Shown: positions 53,231 to 61,258 of the stretch, piece by piece | How the letters are laid out: every line of letters begins with the position of its first letter | How positions within the stretch are numbered: position 1 is the first letter of the stretch | NCBI RefSeq assembly: GCF_021389975.1 | Contig: NZ_CP089981.1 | Coordinates: 6,163,501-6,227,500 of the forward strand | DNA from: Fulvivirga ulvae | Lineage (GTDB): Bacteria > Bacteroidota > Bacteroidia > Cytophagales > Cyclobacteriaceae | Direction of reading: 5' to 3' | Length of the DNA: 64,000 bases | The notes under the pieces: model-generated | Seen by the model: only the letters and a program-made list of their open reading frames with translations | Told to the model about the DNA's origin: nothing | Database searches by the model: none | Position numbers and translations under genes: made by a program

Positions 53231-55669
53231 CTAAAATTTAAGCTCAAGAGTCAGGTAAAAAGTCCTGCCATCTGCCGGGATAATACCCGGCCCGGGGTAG
53301 CCTGATGCCCTTCGGGTGAAATATTTATTATCCGTGAGGTTGTTAATGCTGGCTTCCAGCTTTGCAAACTTATACCGATAACTGGCAGAAAGATCCATAA
53401 CATAATAAGTAGGTATGGGACCGGATACAGCCCCGGGAACCATGTCATCTGCATTGGTTGCATCTGTAAAATGCTTCTGAACATATGAATATTGATAGGT
53501 AACCCTGAAGTGGTTATGTATAAAAGATAACCCCGTACGCAAACTGAATGGAGGCACCAGTTCCACTTTATTACCTTCTATGGCTTCCTCTTTACTTTCA
53601 AGATACCTGGCATCTATTACAGATGCGTTGACGAATACATTGAGACTATTTTGTGAATCTACCCCAAGGGCGTTAAACAGCTCCAGTTCGCCGAAAGCTT
53701 CAAGTCCAGTGCTGTAAGCATCAGAAATATTTCCCCTGTACCGGTAAACCCTGAAGTTAACTGTGTCCTTTTTCTGGATAGCGCTTATACGATCATTATA
53801 TCGAAGATAGAAGAGGCTTATATCATAGTTGAATTTCCCAGCTTTGTTTCCCCTGATCCCAAGGTCAAAATTATAGCCGAATTCATCTTTGATATCAGGG
53901 TCTACCACGAGGTTAGGGTTAACTACTCTGATATCATTAAAGTTGATAGACTTGTAGTTTTGCGAGAAGTTAGCATAAACTTCCCTGTGCTTTAGCTTAT
54001 AGCTCAGGCCCAGGCCAAAAAACATGAAAGATCTGGATCGCTCTCTCGACTCATATTCCTGATAAGTAGAGTCTTTTTTCAACCCGGTGACAGGGTCTTT
54101 TACAAAAGTGCTTTGTTGATAATAGCCATCCGCGCCGGTATATATATGCTCGAAACGTGCCCCGGGTGTAATGCTAAACTTCTCGGTAATATCAAAAATG
54201 TTCTCAGTGAATATCGATATATTCTCACTGGGGAGGTCAAAATCAGAATCTTCCAGATTATCAGGGTTTAGAAATGTAAAGTGGGGCTCAGCCGTAGCAT
54301 CAGCCAGTCCCTGCTTTCTATCCGTAGAACCATTGTAGTACCTCGCTCCTACAAGTGCAACCGCTTGTCTGTCTCCTATATTATAATTGTAGATCAGCCG
54401 GGTTTCATTGCCGAAGTTATGAAACTCATCGGAAAACAGGTTTCTTTCTTGTTCAAGTTCATCCGTGCGGTCTATTCTGCCAAGATTCCCAAGGGCATCC
54501 CGGCCTCCGATGAGCGCAAAAGTCCTGACATTTAACTTTAGTTTATTATTGATCCTGTAGTCAATGGTATTGGCAAATAAGTTCCAGTTTACCTGAAACC
54601 AGTTTCTTCCCCGTATCGACTGCCGGGGGTTCTCAATAAAAAACTGATCAGTAAGACCACCTGGCTGCTGCGCCAGATAATCCATAAAAGTGTACTCAAG
54701 TTTCACAGAAAACCTGTCAGAAGCATTATATTTCAGGGCTCCATAGGCCATTTTAGAGTCAAAGGAGCTGTTCTCTCTCCACCCGTTTCCCCTCTTGTAT
54801 TGAAAAAAGGTGTAGTAATTCCACTTTCCTACTGTACCTCCCAGGCTATTAAAAGTGCTGTAGAAGCCGTACGAACCAACCGTATTACGCGTAACACCTT
54901 CAATTTTCTTATCCTCAGGACCCTCTTTCATTATAAAGTTCAGTAACCCTCCAAACTGTGTTCCGTACTGCAGGGAAGCAGCTCCTCTCACCACTTCTAT
55001 GCGCTCCACAGCCTCTGTTGCAGGTGTATAGTAGCTTTCCGGATACCCTAAAGCATCGGCACTGATATCATAGCCATTTTGCCTTACATTAAAGTTTGCA
55101 GTCCTGCTGGGGTCAAGCCCCCGGGCACCTATTCCCAACTGAAGGCCTGCACCGTCGCTTTCCCATATGTTCAGGCCGGGAACTTTGGCATAAACCTGCC
55201 GGCTGTTGTTTACTGCAAGGTTAGCAGTGATATCACGAAGTTCAATAACTTCATTTTTCTTAGCCTCATATATAGCGGCTCCCTCTACTGCCTGGAGCCT
55301 TCGAATGCCTGAAGTTTCCTCTCTATCGCTCTTTATAGTTACATTATCCAGTTCTGCTGAAAGTTCATTTAGCTGGAAATCGACACTCACTTTTTGATTT
55401 TCTGAGGTAAGGATCACCTCACGGGACAATGTGGCTCTGCCAATGGAAAAGGTGGCCAGCGTATATGTTCCATAAGGAATGTCTTTTAATTCGTAGCGTC
55501 CTCTTTTGTCCGTAGAGGTAATATACCTGGTATTTTGTAAAAAGACTTCAGCATCAGCAACGGGCTGACCCTCGGCAGACTTAACCGTTCCGGTTATGAT
55601 GCCCTGAGCGCCGGCTTGCACCGCTATTAAAACAAAAAACAGGGTAATGTACTTAAACTTTACTTTCAT
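53231..55669 (-). CDS. FecA-like TonB-dependent receptor
   Basis: An 812-residue receptor from the ATG at 55669 (an upstream ATG at 55693 lies inside the carboxylase-like gene). Signal peptide ends QAGAQ. A CarboxypepD_reg-like module spans about 22-110, then the plug (NNSRQVYAKVPGLNIWESDG, ERIEVVRGAASLQYGTQFGGLLNF). The barrel ends FYLTLELKF. The plug pattern with LDPSRTANFNVRQNGYDISAD and YYTPATEAVERIEV is that of ferric dicitrate (FecA) type receptors. The start codon overlaps the previous stop (TAATG), so synthesis is coupled to the gamma-carboxylase-like protein. It probably imports a metal chelate. Confidence 0.92.
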   Translation of the reverse strand: MKVKFKYITLFFVLIAVQAGAQGIITGTVKSAEGQPVADAEVFLQNTRYITSTDKRGRYELKDIPYGTYTLATFSIGRATLSREVILTSENQKVSVDFQLNELSAELDNVTIKSDREETSGIRRLQAVEGAAIYEAKKNEVIELRDITANLAVNNSRQVYAKVPGLNIWESDGAGLQLGIGARGLDPSRTANFNVRQNGYDISADALGYPESYYTPATEAVERIEVVRGAASLQYGTQFGGLLNFIMKEGPEDKKIEGVTRNTVGSYGFYSTFNSLGGTVGKWNYYTFFQYKRGNGWRENSSFDSKMAYGALKYNASDRFSVKLEYTFMDYLAQQPGGLTDQFFIENPRQSIRGRNWFQVNWNLFANTIDYRINNKLKLNVRTFALIGGRDALGNLGRIDRTDELEQERNLFSDEFHNFGNETRLIYNYNIGDRQAVALVGARYYNGSTDRKQGLADATAEPHFTFLNPDNLEDSDFDLPSENISIFTENIFDITEKFSITPGARFEHIYTGADGYYQQSTFVKDPVTGLKKDSTYQEYESRERSRSFMFFGLGLSYKLKHREVYANFSQNYKSINFNDIRVVNPNLVVDPDIKDEFGYNFDLGIRGNKAGKFNYDISLFYLRYNDRISAIQKKDTVNFRVYRYRGNISDAYSTGLEAFGELELFNALGVDSQNSLNVFVNASVIDARYLESKEEAIEGNKVELVPPFSLRTGLSFIHNHFRVTYQYSYVQKHFTDATNADDMVPGAVSGPIPTYYVMDLSASYRYKFAKLEASINNLTDNKYFTRRASGYPGPGIIPADGRTFYLTLELKF

Positions 55670-57009
55670 TAATTCCAGTAGGATAAAATCCATTTTTTAT
55701 GCCTGAACCCATCCTGTTCTTTTGTAAGGTCCACTTCAGGATCTATTAACAAGCGACTACCTCTGCCGTTTAGGGTTACATAGGCCTCCGCTCTGATTTC
55801 AGGGTCTTTTATGCCTTGTTTTATATATTGCTGCTCTAAAAACTGAGCATATTGTAAGATCATATCAGGCTGGGTCGACATCTGTTTTTCCTGCACAGGG
55901 GTTAAATAATCATGCGCATATGCCTCCCATTCACGTCCTGTTTCCGGGTCTTTTACATGAAAAATCACATAGCCGGCTTTCTCCATGAGCATCACTCTCC
56001 ATGAAAATCTGTAGCCCTGCTCTGTCCAGAAAAGCTTTCCGGGGTAAAGAGCAAAACGCCATGGCAGCATGACCTGAACCATTAAAAACAGACCGAAGAA
56101 GCCCATGATCCACTTACTGGCGGCAGGCGCGGCATATTCGGGCGGTGTGCCTGCTCTGTAAATTCCCATACGCTGCAAAGCAACACTTAACTTTTTAATT
56201 AAACCCTGATGAAAATCAGGAGAAAAGAAAATAGATGTTGCAAGTATCATGATAAACGGAAACATTCCAATTGGGAACAGTAACCATGTAAATATATGAA
56301 AGGCAATTACCGCTATGTATGCATAGGATCTTGTACGTTTGTAAAACAAAAAGAAGGGAATGGAGAGATCATACACTGCTCCAAACCAACTAAAAAAATA
56401 GGCTACCCATACTTTTTCGAATAAAAAACCTACAACGGGTATATGTGCATTGGGAGGAAGCCATATTCTTAACGGCAAAGCCTCGATCAGCCAGTCATAA
56501 TTGAGTTTGGCTACACCTGCATAGAAATATACCAGTGCCAGCTGCAGCTGAATGATAAGGATACACCAATAAGGTATCTTACTTACATGAAGTGATGGTT
56601 TACGCAAAACATCCAGGGAAAAATGCCGATGTGCAGGTAAAAAGATCATCACCAGGCTTACAAGACTTACAAAATAGTAGTGATTCAGATAATTTGTTTT
56701 GTCAATGAGCTCTACGTAGGTAAATATGAGGAAAAATACTGAAGCAGATATTTTATAAAAAGCTCCTGCCATCACAAACAGCGCAGCGATGGCCATAATT
56801 ATAAATAACACATAAATGCCAGGCTCACCGGGTGGCTCTATCCATTCAAAGCCATAATAAGAGAAGAAAAAGCGCGGCATCAGGTATTGTGAATCTACCC
56901 AGCCGTTTAGCATAAACCGCACTACACTCACGAACATTATAAAGCCAAAAAGCACCCTGAAAACAATTAAGGGTGCAATTGATATTGGCTTATATACAAA
57001 GTTTCGCAT
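55669..57009 (-). CDS. Vitamin K-dependent gamma-carboxylase-like (HTTM) membrane protein
   Basis: A 446-residue full-length homologue of vitamin K-dependent gamma-glutamyl carboxylase. Residues about 1-300 are the HTTM membrane domain of several helices. LIDKTNYLNHYYF (Lys104) aligns with the human LDKTSWNNHSY segment holding the catalytic base Lys218. VYFYAGVAKLNYDW and FPIGMFPFIMILATSIFFSPDF also match. Unlike short HTTM proteins it keeps the C-terminal domain (FWTEQGYRFSWRVML, LQYAQFL, DPEVDL). Known relatives carboxylate Glu using reduced vitamin K, O2 and CO2. The bacterial substrate is unknown. It is flanked by an imelysin (10 nt) and a TonB receptor (TAATG overlap). Confidence 0.88.
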   Translation of the reverse strand: MRNFVYKPISIAPLIVFRVLFGFIMFVSVVRFMLNGWVDSQYLMPRFFFSYYGFEWIEPPGEPGIYVLFIIMAIAALFVMAGAFYKISASVFFLIFTYVELIDKTNYLNHYYFVSLVSLVMIFLPAHRHFSLDVLRKPSLHVSKIPYWCILIIQLQLALVYFYAGVAKLNYDWLIEALPLRIWLPPNAHIPVVGFLFEKVWVAYFFSWFGAVYDLSIPFFLFYKRTRSYAYIAVIAFHIFTWLLFPIGMFPFIMILATSIFFSPDFHQGLIKKLSVALQRMGIYRAGTPPEYAAPAASKWIMGFFGLFLMVQVMLPWRFALYPGKLFWTEQGYRFSWRVMLMEKAGYVIFHVKDPETGREWEAYAHDYLTPVQEKQMSTQPDMILQYAQFLEQQYIKQGIKDPEIRAEAYVTLNGRGSRLLIDPEVDLTKEQDGFRHKKWILSYWN

Positions 57010-57019
57010 GATCTATGCT

Positions 57020-58135
57020 CTAATCGCCATCATTGTCCTGATAAGTAATCAACACACCAAGTGCCGAGGGCATATCAGCCTTTAACAGAACTACCAGCTT
57101 CTGAAGCTCAGTATACGCTTCATCCGCAGGTGTTGGGTTCACCTCCACGGTTTCTTGATATGGCGAAGGTATTTCACTCACCTCTTTCATTGCACTTTCA
57201 AACTGCTGTTTAATGGCATCAGAAAGCAGGCCTCCATTGTACTGCGCATTAATGCTCGTAAGGTAGTCATAGAAACTAACCTTGTCACCGGTTACTCCTA
57301 TACCCATGTAAAAATTGTAAAGCGCCTCAAGGTTTTCGGAAGCCAGTGAAATGGACAAGCCACTATAGCCGGCCTCTACCTCGCCCGGAATAGGAATGCC
57401 CTGAGATCTCTTACCCAACGGAATACCTATTTTGCCATCACGGGCCTCCCGTTCTACAAATTTATTCAGTTCATTGACCATCAGCCCAACGCTGCTTCCC
57501 ACATCAGTGCCATCACTATTGATAAATACCGATCTGTAATCTTCCCCTGCGGAAGCCCACCCGGCAGCTACCTCAGATACTCTTGAACGCATATCTGCCG
57601 CCACTGCCAGTAAATAATCTCTTCTATTGGTAGCATTACCATCAGTGGTGTACATATCAATTATGGCCTGGTCTGTATCACCAATACCATGTAGCAGATA
57701 GCCAACCGCCGGCAGGCCTTTTTCATCCTGACCGGAAAGGGTACTAAAATCGTACGTACCGTTAGTAACATTACTCTCAATAGAGATGTGATCAGCCGGA
57801 AAGGAGTTAACCGAGCTCATCAGTAAAACATCGAATGCAGGGCCAAACTCCCAGAAGGAAGATCTTTGCCATGCATGGTAAGCCTCGTTAAATGCAACAC
57901 GAGAGGCTGTAAGGGTAGCAACATCAGGTGTGGTTATGAACGCATTGATTGCGTCGTCTAACGCGATAACTTCTTTATTCAGTGTATCATACGCCGGTAT
58001 GATAATATTGTCGGCCAGATCTTCCAGCATCACTTTACGATCAAAACCGGGAGTGTCACCCCCGGTTTCGTCGTCACTGCAGCTTGTAACTACAATAAAG
58101 TTTAATAATAATATCGCAGCAAATACTCTTTTCAT
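57020..58135 (-). CDS. Imelysin family lipoprotein 3
   Basis: A 371-residue lipoprotein (VVTSCSDDE, Cys19) with an imelysin/M75 all-helical domain of two four-helix bundles. The canonical G-x-H-x-x-E motif is absent: the equivalent site reads GLPAVGYLLHG (140-150). It shares DxxINxFxxxP, GIPLGKRSQG and the C-terminal LGVLITYQDNDGD with imelysin 2 at 60.1-61.3 kb, so the two are paralogues. Imelysin-like proteins (EfeO, IrpA) bind metal and work with uptake systems. The gene is 1 nt after DUF4856 and 10 nt before the carboxylase-like gene. Confidence 0.9.
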   Translation of the reverse strand: MKRVFAAILLLNFIVVTSCSDDETGGDTPGFDRKVMLEDLADNIIIPAYDTLNKEVIALDDAINAFITTPDVATLTASRVAFNEAYHAWQRSSFWEFGPAFDVLLMSSVNSFPADHISIESNVTNGTYDFSTLSGQDEKGLPAVGYLLHGIGDTDQAIIDMYTTDGNATNRRDYLLAVAADMRSRVSEVAAGWASAGEDYRSVFINSDGTDVGSSVGLMVNELNKFVEREARDGKIGIPLGKRSQGIPIPGEVEAGYSGLSISLASENLEALYNFYMGIGVTGDKVSFYDYLTSINAQYNGGLLSDAIKQQFESAMKEVSEIPSPYQETVEVNPTPADEAYTELQKLVVLLKADMPSALGVLITYQDNDGD

Positions 58136-58136
58136 T

Positions 58137-59261
58137 TTACAATTGATCTTTCACAGATTCCAGGGTAGGATATGCCGCTATAATAGTAGCCTTGGCATTC
58201 TGTATTCCCGCAAGGCTCACTTCCCAGAAGTTACCGTCTGTCCCTAAATCAGTATTTAATATTTCGTTGATCTCAGCCTGAGTAATTTTCTTAACAGGGC
58301 TGTATTGCAAGGCTTTTACAAATGCGTATCCTTCAGACAGGTGATGTAGCAAATTACCCTGATCTCCGGCACTTAAGTCGCTCATTGCCTGGTTAAGGTA
58401 ATGAACTGCAGTAGCAGCCGCCACCAGCTCATGTCCTTCATAGATGATTGCTTTCTGCTCATTTTTAACATCATTTCTTTTAGCTACAATGGCAGCCCTG
58501 CCGGTCAGGTAGGCATCCATCAGCAGGCTGTTTACCCCTAAAAGTTCATCACGGCCATTGGTATAGTTAGCCCAGAACCTTTTGTCAGTGTCAGACAAAA
58601 CAGGGTTACCATTAGGAAAATCAACAGGAACACCCCAATATCCGAAAGCTTCATCCCAGTGGTGCTCCATGGCAGTATAGTTTTCGCCATCCACTAATGT
58701 TTCGTTGTCTACATCATCGCCTGTTTTAGCATCTGATAAATAAGCGTTATAAATCTGGTTGTAGAACACGGCTCCCATCAATCCCTTTTCGATAAACTGG
58801 GTAAATTCCCATCCTTTTTCATTTACAAGAATGAATTTGGTGCCTCTTTCCACTAGTCCGGCCTGACCATTGCTGGCAGCATCTTCTGAGTTACTGGCCG
58901 CTTCTGCTTCTGCAAACAAGTCTTTAAACCATTGTACATCAGAAGCAAAAGTTTTATCTTCCAACTGCTTGGTAGATGCATTAAGATCTGCACTGGTAAA
59001 AGCGTCGTTTTCATTGGCATACATGTTCAACAACTTAGAGGCTTCTACAGGTTCTCCTGCATCTCCGGCAGAAAGGTAGCTTTTGATTTCAGTAACCATA
59101 TTCAGGCGATCAATTTGCCCCTGGTAACTTACAGTTGACTGGCCGTCTCTTGTAAATTCGTAAGTAGCCGGCACCTCCACATCAGGTTGATTATCTTCGT
59201 CATCATCACAAGAAAACAATACAGAGACAAACAACAGGCTATAAAGTAATTTTAATTTCAT
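58137..59261 (-). CDS. DUF4856 lipoprotein
   Basis: A 374-residue lipoprotein (FVSVLFSCDDDEDN) of the DUF4856 family, recognised by PATYEFTRDGQSTVSYQGQIDRL and HHWDEAFGYWGVPVDFPNGNP. The family is helical, exported and genetically tied to imelysin genes in Bacteroidota. MEHHWDEAFGYWG offers His/Glu residues that could bind metal (inference). It is the first gene of the operon DUF4856-imelysin-carboxylase-TonB receptor and has a near-perfect promoter upstream. Confidence 0.9.
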   Translation of the reverse strand: MKLKLLYSLLFVSVLFSCDDDEDNQPDVEVPATYEFTRDGQSTVSYQGQIDRLNMVTEIKSYLSAGDAGEPVEASKLLNMYANENDAFTSADLNASTKQLEDKTFASDVQWFKDLFAEAEAASNSEDAASNGQAGLVERGTKFILVNEKGWEFTQFIEKGLMGAVFYNQIYNAYLSDAKTGDDVDNETLVDGENYTAMEHHWDEAFGYWGVPVDFPNGNPVLSDTDKRFWANYTNGRDELLGVNSLLMDAYLTGRAAIVAKRNDVKNEQKAIIYEGHELVAAATAVHYLNQAMSDLSAGDQGNLLHHLSEGYAFVKALQYSPVKKITQAEINEILNTDLGTDGNFWEVSLAGIQNAKATIIAAYPTLESVKDQL

Positions 59262-59307
59262 CAGTGGTTTAGATTATTCTTATTTAGACTTCATTTAAAT
59301 AGCGACG

Positions 59308-59338
59308 CAAATATAGCAGGCTCTGCGCAGTCATCAAA
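59308..59338 (-). promoter_or_regulatory. Promoter of the DUF4856/imelysin/carboxylase/receptor operon
   Basis: On the minus strand a -33 TTTG (59338-59335) is followed after exactly 19 nt by TATATTTG (59315-59308). This is a full match to the Bacteroidota primary promoter TTTG-N19-TAnnTTTG. The leader to the start at 59261 is about 40 nt. Confidence 0.8.
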
Positions 59339-59342
59339 TTTT

Positions 59343-59361
59343 GTTTAGAATAATTTTAAAT
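59343..59361 (-). promoter_or_regulatory. Fur-like dyad upstream of the operon promoter
   Basis: TTTAGAA-TAA-TTTTAAA is an inverted repeat with one mismatch, directly upstream of the -33 element. It resembles the TTAGAA/TTCTAA half-sites of some Fur boxes. AT-rich DNA makes chance likely, so this is only a candidate. Confidence 0.3.
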
Positions 59362-59399
59362 AAAAATAACTTATTGATATTCAGTCTTTGCCCCCTGAT

Positions 59400-59442
59400 A
59401 TAAAAAGGGCTCCCGGACGCTGCACATTCCGAAAGCCTTCTT
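59400..59442 (-). terminator. Terminator downstream of the T9SS-CTD fragment
   Basis: Imperfect stem AAGGCT..CGG/CCG..AGCCCTT followed on the minus strand by TTTTTAT. It ends any transcript coming from the fragment at 59475-59657. Confidence 0.6.
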
Positions 59443-59474
59443 TTAAATAAATCTATCCCGGACTTGATTGAGAA

Positions 59475-59657
59475 TTATTCTATCTGCAGTTGCTGCGTAA
59501 AGTATTCCTCGCGGTTTTGTACATGAACAATGTACAGCCCGGCCGTGAGCCTGCGGATATCCAGGGCTTTGTTAATATCATGATCCCTGAATTCCAGCCT
59601 GGTTACTCCCATTTTGTCCGTAATGTTAATGTCATATATAACGGAGAATGCAAACAA
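59475..59657 (-). pseudogene. Remnant of a T9SS type A sorting domain
   Basis: About 60 codons ending DINKALDIRRLTAGLYIVHV, then QNREEYFTQQLQIE, the shape of a Por/T9SS type A C-terminal domain (L-x-A-G-x-Y-x-V...K/Q-L-x-x-E). The frame is open for only about 15 more codons upstream before a stop, it has no ATG, and no signal-bearing gene continues it. It looks like the surviving 3' end of a lost secreted-protein gene with its terminator still in place. Confidence 0.55.
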
Positions 59658-59784
59658 AAATGCAGTCCGTGTTTCAAACAGCTCATTTCGCCCTTTATGT
59701 TACATGCTCCTTAAGGTTTTAATTGGCTTGACTTTCTCAGAGGAGTGGTAAATCCGGGCTATTGCTAACCCATAAGCCTTGCTA

Positions 59785-59824
59785 AAATAAAAAGCGGTAT
59801 ATAACTACCCGAATATATACCGCT
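59785..59824 (-). terminator. Terminator after the DHOR-imelysin unit
   Basis: A perfect 11-bp stem AGCGGTATATA/TATATACCGCT (59793-59803 with 59814-59824) followed on the minus strand by TTTTTATTTT. It lies about 300 nt past the imelysin 2 stop. Confidence 0.85.
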
Positions 59825-60130
59825 GCATGCAAAGACTCGTGCAAGCTTCTGTTATGGATGAGAAAACCATCAAATGGAAAATTGACATACACTTTAAGCG
59901 AAATAGAAGCATGGGAAAATTCGGCTTTGTTGTGAGGCCAGGTCATATTCACAAAAGGTATGGAACAGCCTCTGCCCTATGGTAATACCACTGTCAGTGC
60001 TACAGAACAGTTAAGCTTTACCAAACTTTTGAAAGTCTAGTAAAGCCGCTGTTTAGTTCTGCCAGCTGCCATTTAAACAAGTTTGTCCCAATCGGAAACA
60101 TGTTTGGACAGGCGGCCGAGATGCCCTTAT
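59825..60130. other. Gene-free stretch between imelysin 2 and its terminator
   Basis: 306 nt with only short open frames on the minus strand (about 40 codons each, no recognisable product). Together with the sorting-domain remnant it suggests that a gene between the two imelysin operons has decayed. It would form a long 3' UTR of the DHOR-imelysin transcript. Confidence 0.45.
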
Positions 60131-61258
60131 TTAATCGCCATCATTGTCTGAGAATGTAACCAGCAAGCCCAGGCTCGACATCATATCGGTCTTAACGTAA
60201 ATAGTGAGCTTTTGCAGCTCTGTGTATAGCTTATCCACTTTAACGGGTTCATCGGTCAAAGCTTGTTTTAAGGGCATGTCAATGGCTTCGGTTGCGGTGA
60301 TGCAGGCGTCTATCTGCTGGGCAATCACTACAGATAGTTGCTCGCCCTGATATTGGGCATTTACGCCATCTAAGTATTCTTCAAAGCCACTCCTTTCACT
60401 ACCACTGTCCGTATCTCCGGTGTACACCTGTTTGATAGAGGTCAGGTTTTGCAGTATCAACTCAAGGGACTGCAGGCTGTGGGGCGCCTCAACATCTTCG
60501 GGAAAGATAGTGCCACCACTCTTCTTGCCCAGAGGAATGCCTACTTTCTCATTTTTTATAATTTCTACTAACTGGATAAGGTTATTGGCCAGAATGTTTG
60601 CCGAGCTGCTGATGTCTTTGCCATTGGCATTGATAAACTCCGTTACATAATTACCTTTATCGGCCGTCCATTCGTTATCAATCTGTAGGGTAATTTCAGC
60701 CAGGTTTACGGTCAGTGCTTTTAAAAAGTCGCTTCTGTTTTGATTGTCAACAAATGCCTGAACTATAGCTGCATTGTCAAGCTCATCGTCAAAGATCAGA
60801 TATTCTATTGCAGGCAGGCCTTTTGTGGATGATCCCAGGTTTTTCACAAAATCATTATCGATGGCCTCCGTGGTTTCCAGCACCGAGCTGATATTCGAAA
60901 TATTGGTTGGCCAGTTATCAATACTGGTCATGAGGTTAAGCTGGTCTATAGGTCCAAAGTTGAACATTTCAGCCATTTTATAACTTTTGGCTGCTATTAG
61001 CCAGTCACTCTGCACTTTTGCAAGGTTGTCAACCGTAGGAGTTTCTGCAAAAGTGACTGCAGATACTTCCAGAAGGGCTGTCTTTGCTGAGAAATCACTA
61101 TAGGAAGCTACTACAATATTAGTCCCGATATTTTCAAGGAGTTTTGTCCTGTCAAAGTTATCTGCACTTTTTTCATCATCATCCCCACATGATACCAGGG
61201 TTGAAATGAGCACCATCCCAACCAGCATACCTGACATTTTTGTATAATACCTGTTCAT
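60131..61258 (-). CDS. Imelysin family lipoprotein 2
   Basis: A 375-residue lipoprotein (STLVSCGDDD, Cys24) with the imelysin helical domain. The G-x-H-x-x-E site is replaced by GLPAIEYLIF (147-156), keeping only the Glu. It is paralogous to imelysin 3: both have FGPxxxLxLMxSxxxxP, GIPLGK(R/K)S and a DNDGD C-terminus. It starts inside the DHOR stop (ATGA overlap), so the cytochrome-like oxidoreductase and this protein are made together. Confidence 0.9.
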   Translation of the reverse strand: MNRYYTKMSGMLVGMVLISTLVSCGDDDEKSADNFDRTKLLENIGTNIVVASYSDFSAKTALLEVSAVTFAETPTVDNLAKVQSDWLIAAKSYKMAEMFNFGPIDQLNLMTSIDNWPTNISNISSVLETTEAIDNDFVKNLGSSTKGLPAIEYLIFDDELDNAAIVQAFVDNQNRSDFLKALTVNLAEITLQIDNEWTADKGNYVTEFINANGKDISSSANILANNLIQLVEIIKNEKVGIPLGKKSGGTIFPEDVEAPHSLQSLELILQNLTSIKQVYTGDTDSGSERSGFEEYLDGVNAQYQGEQLSVVIAQQIDACITATEAIDMPLKQALTDEPVKVDKLYTELQKLTIYVKTDMMSSLGLLVTFSDNDGD

